This document shows positions 5,180 through 6,065 of a DNA stretch of 6,065 nucleotides, one piece after another (the stretch's first letter is position 1; every line of letters starts with the position of its first letter). This DNA comes from CAKAHY01 sp963522175 (GTDB lineage Bacteria; Bacillota; Clostridia; Lachnospirales; Lachnospiraceae). The notes under the pieces were generated by a model, which saw only the letters and a program-made list of their open reading frames with translations, made no database searches and was not told where the DNA came from. Location: assembly GCA_963522175.1 (NCBI GenBank), contig CAUQXC010000025.1:1-6065 (forward strand). Direction: 5' to 3'. A program made the translations under genes and the position numbers.

Positions 5180-6065
5180 ATGAGTGATTTTTATAACTTT
5201 GTTAAAAACTTTTTTTCTACAGATGAATCTATCGATAATACAAAATACTCCACTGTAGGACATGAATTCCGTTTTAGCACGGATAATTCAGAAGGCATAT
5301 ATTGGTTTTACGAGGGCGATAATTTCACTATTGATATTTATGATGTTTTCATAAAAAAAGAAATTATCCATACAAGTTTTTCTGGTTTAGATAATTTCTA
5401 TTCCTTTTATTCATCTTATTTAGTTACAGCAAACGGTGAATGTTTTAATCCTTATCAAAATCTTTCTTCAAATTCACTTTATGTTATAAATACAAAAAAT
5501 TCTAAAGACTATAGGTTTATACTTCACAAAAACTCTCCTTATTTAGGAATCGGTATAAATTTCAATCAGTCCATGATAGAGCAATGCCTGTCCTCTTATA
5601 AGAATAAAGTCTGTAACTATGAAGATTTATTTTTTAATACCAGCACTATAATAAACAAGCCTTTAGAAAGAATTGCAAAAGATATCCTTAATTGCAAGAT
5701 GGTATCTCCTGCTGCTGAAATCTTTTTTGAGTCAAAGGTAAAGGAATGGTTAAGTATTACAATAGACTCTTTTTTAAATAAGTACAGCAATCCACTATCT
5801 ATTGCCGATGATGAGGCTTTGAAAAATGTCGCCAATTATATAGACGATCATTATGCAACATCTATCCCACAAGATACTTTGGAAAAAATATCCACTATGA
5901 GCGGCACAAAACTAAAAAAATTATTTAAGCAAAAATATCAATGCACAATTACAGAATATACTCAAAGACGGCGAATGAATATGGCGGAATTACTCCTACT
6001 GAACTCTACCCTTAAAATTCAAGATATAGCAGAGGCTGTAGGATATTCCTCTCACAGTAAATTTA
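5180..6065 (+). CDS. AraC-family transcriptional regulator, C-terminus cut by window end
   Basis: This cytoplasmic DNA-binding regulator is divergent from the transporter operon and probably controls it, much as YbtA is divergent from ybtPQ. The frame is open from ATG 5180 to the window edge, 295 codons. Residues 1-205 form an N-terminal sensing or dimerisation part that I do not match to a specific ligand domain. It starts MSDFYNFVKNFFSTDESID and has several aromatic-rich strands. The AraC DNA-binding domain begins near 212. The first helix-turn-helix is about 231-254 (TLEKISTMSGTKLKKLFKQK), then the linking helix is about 257-275 (ITEYTQRRRMNMAELLLL). The second helix-turn-helix (IQDIAEAVGYSSHSKF) begins at about 280 and runs off the end at residue 295. 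Full length is likely about 320-330 residues. The family call is firm. The effector is unknown; a ferric chelate is the natural guess from the neighbouring genes. Confidence 0.92.
   Translation, partial: MSDFYNFVKNFFSTDESIDNTKYSTVGHEFRFSTDNSEGIYWFYEGDNFTIDIYDVFIKKEIIHTSFSGLDNFYSFYSSYLVTANGECFNPYQNLSSNSLYVINTKNSKDYRFILHKNSPYLGIGINFNQSMIEQCLSSYKNKVCNYEDLFFNTSTIINKPLERIAKDILNCKMVSPAAEIFFESKVKEWLSITIDSFLNKYSNPLSIADDEALKNVANYIDDHYATSIPQDTLEKISTMSGTKLKKLFKQKYQCTITEYTQRRRMNMAELLLLNSTLKIQDIAEAVGYSSHSKF

Noticed and set aside
5617..5835. Minus-strand open frame of 72 codons
   Set aside because: It is antisense to the AraC-family regulator, whose frame continues through it into a clear DNA-binding domain.

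Overview
This 6,065-base AT-rich window looks like chromosomal or accessory DNA from a low-GC Gram-positive bacterium (Bacillota). It has strong AGGAGG-type ribosome sites in front of most genes, densely coupled genes, and an S-component family typical of streptococci and anaerobic clostridia. A more precise placement (for example Clostridia or Tissierellia versus Streptococcus) is a guess from base composition and gene content alone.

The layout is two divergent units sharing a 229-bp control region (4951-5179). The leftward unit is a five-gene operon read on the minus strand, starting near 4950: two half-size ABC transporters with the exporter-type fold (4950-3193 and 3188-1464), an MptD/Trep_Strep-family ECF S component (1436-855), an EcfT membrane protein (855-169), and the first 58 codons of an EcfA-type ATPase (175 to beyond base 1). 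Gene joints are 4 bp apart, 27 bp apart, overlapping by 1 bp and overlapping by 7 bp, so this is almost certainly one transcript. The rightward unit is an AraC-family regulator (5180 to beyond base 6065), cut within its second helix-turn-helix.

An AraC-type regulator transcribed divergently from a pair of ABC half-transporters resembles the ybtA / ybtP-ybtQ arrangement of the yersiniabactin locus. There, as in mycobacterial IrtAB, exporter-fold half-transporters import ferric siderophore. By analogy the pair here may take up a metal chelate. The attached ECF module (S + T + A) could import the same ligand, a fragment of it or a related small molecule. The substrate cannot be read from the sequence.

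The control region is the most informative non-coding part. From the operon outwards it holds a roughly 120-nt leader, a plausible sigma-A promoter reading left, a Fur-box-like sequence over that promoter, an imperfect TTAG/CTAA palindrome, and a near-perfect tandem of a 15-nt sequence (two identical copies, 16-bp period) just upstream of the regulator gene. Iron-dependent repression plus AraC-type activation is a reasonable but untested model. No RNA genes, insertion sequences, CRISPR arrays or factor-independent terminators were seen.
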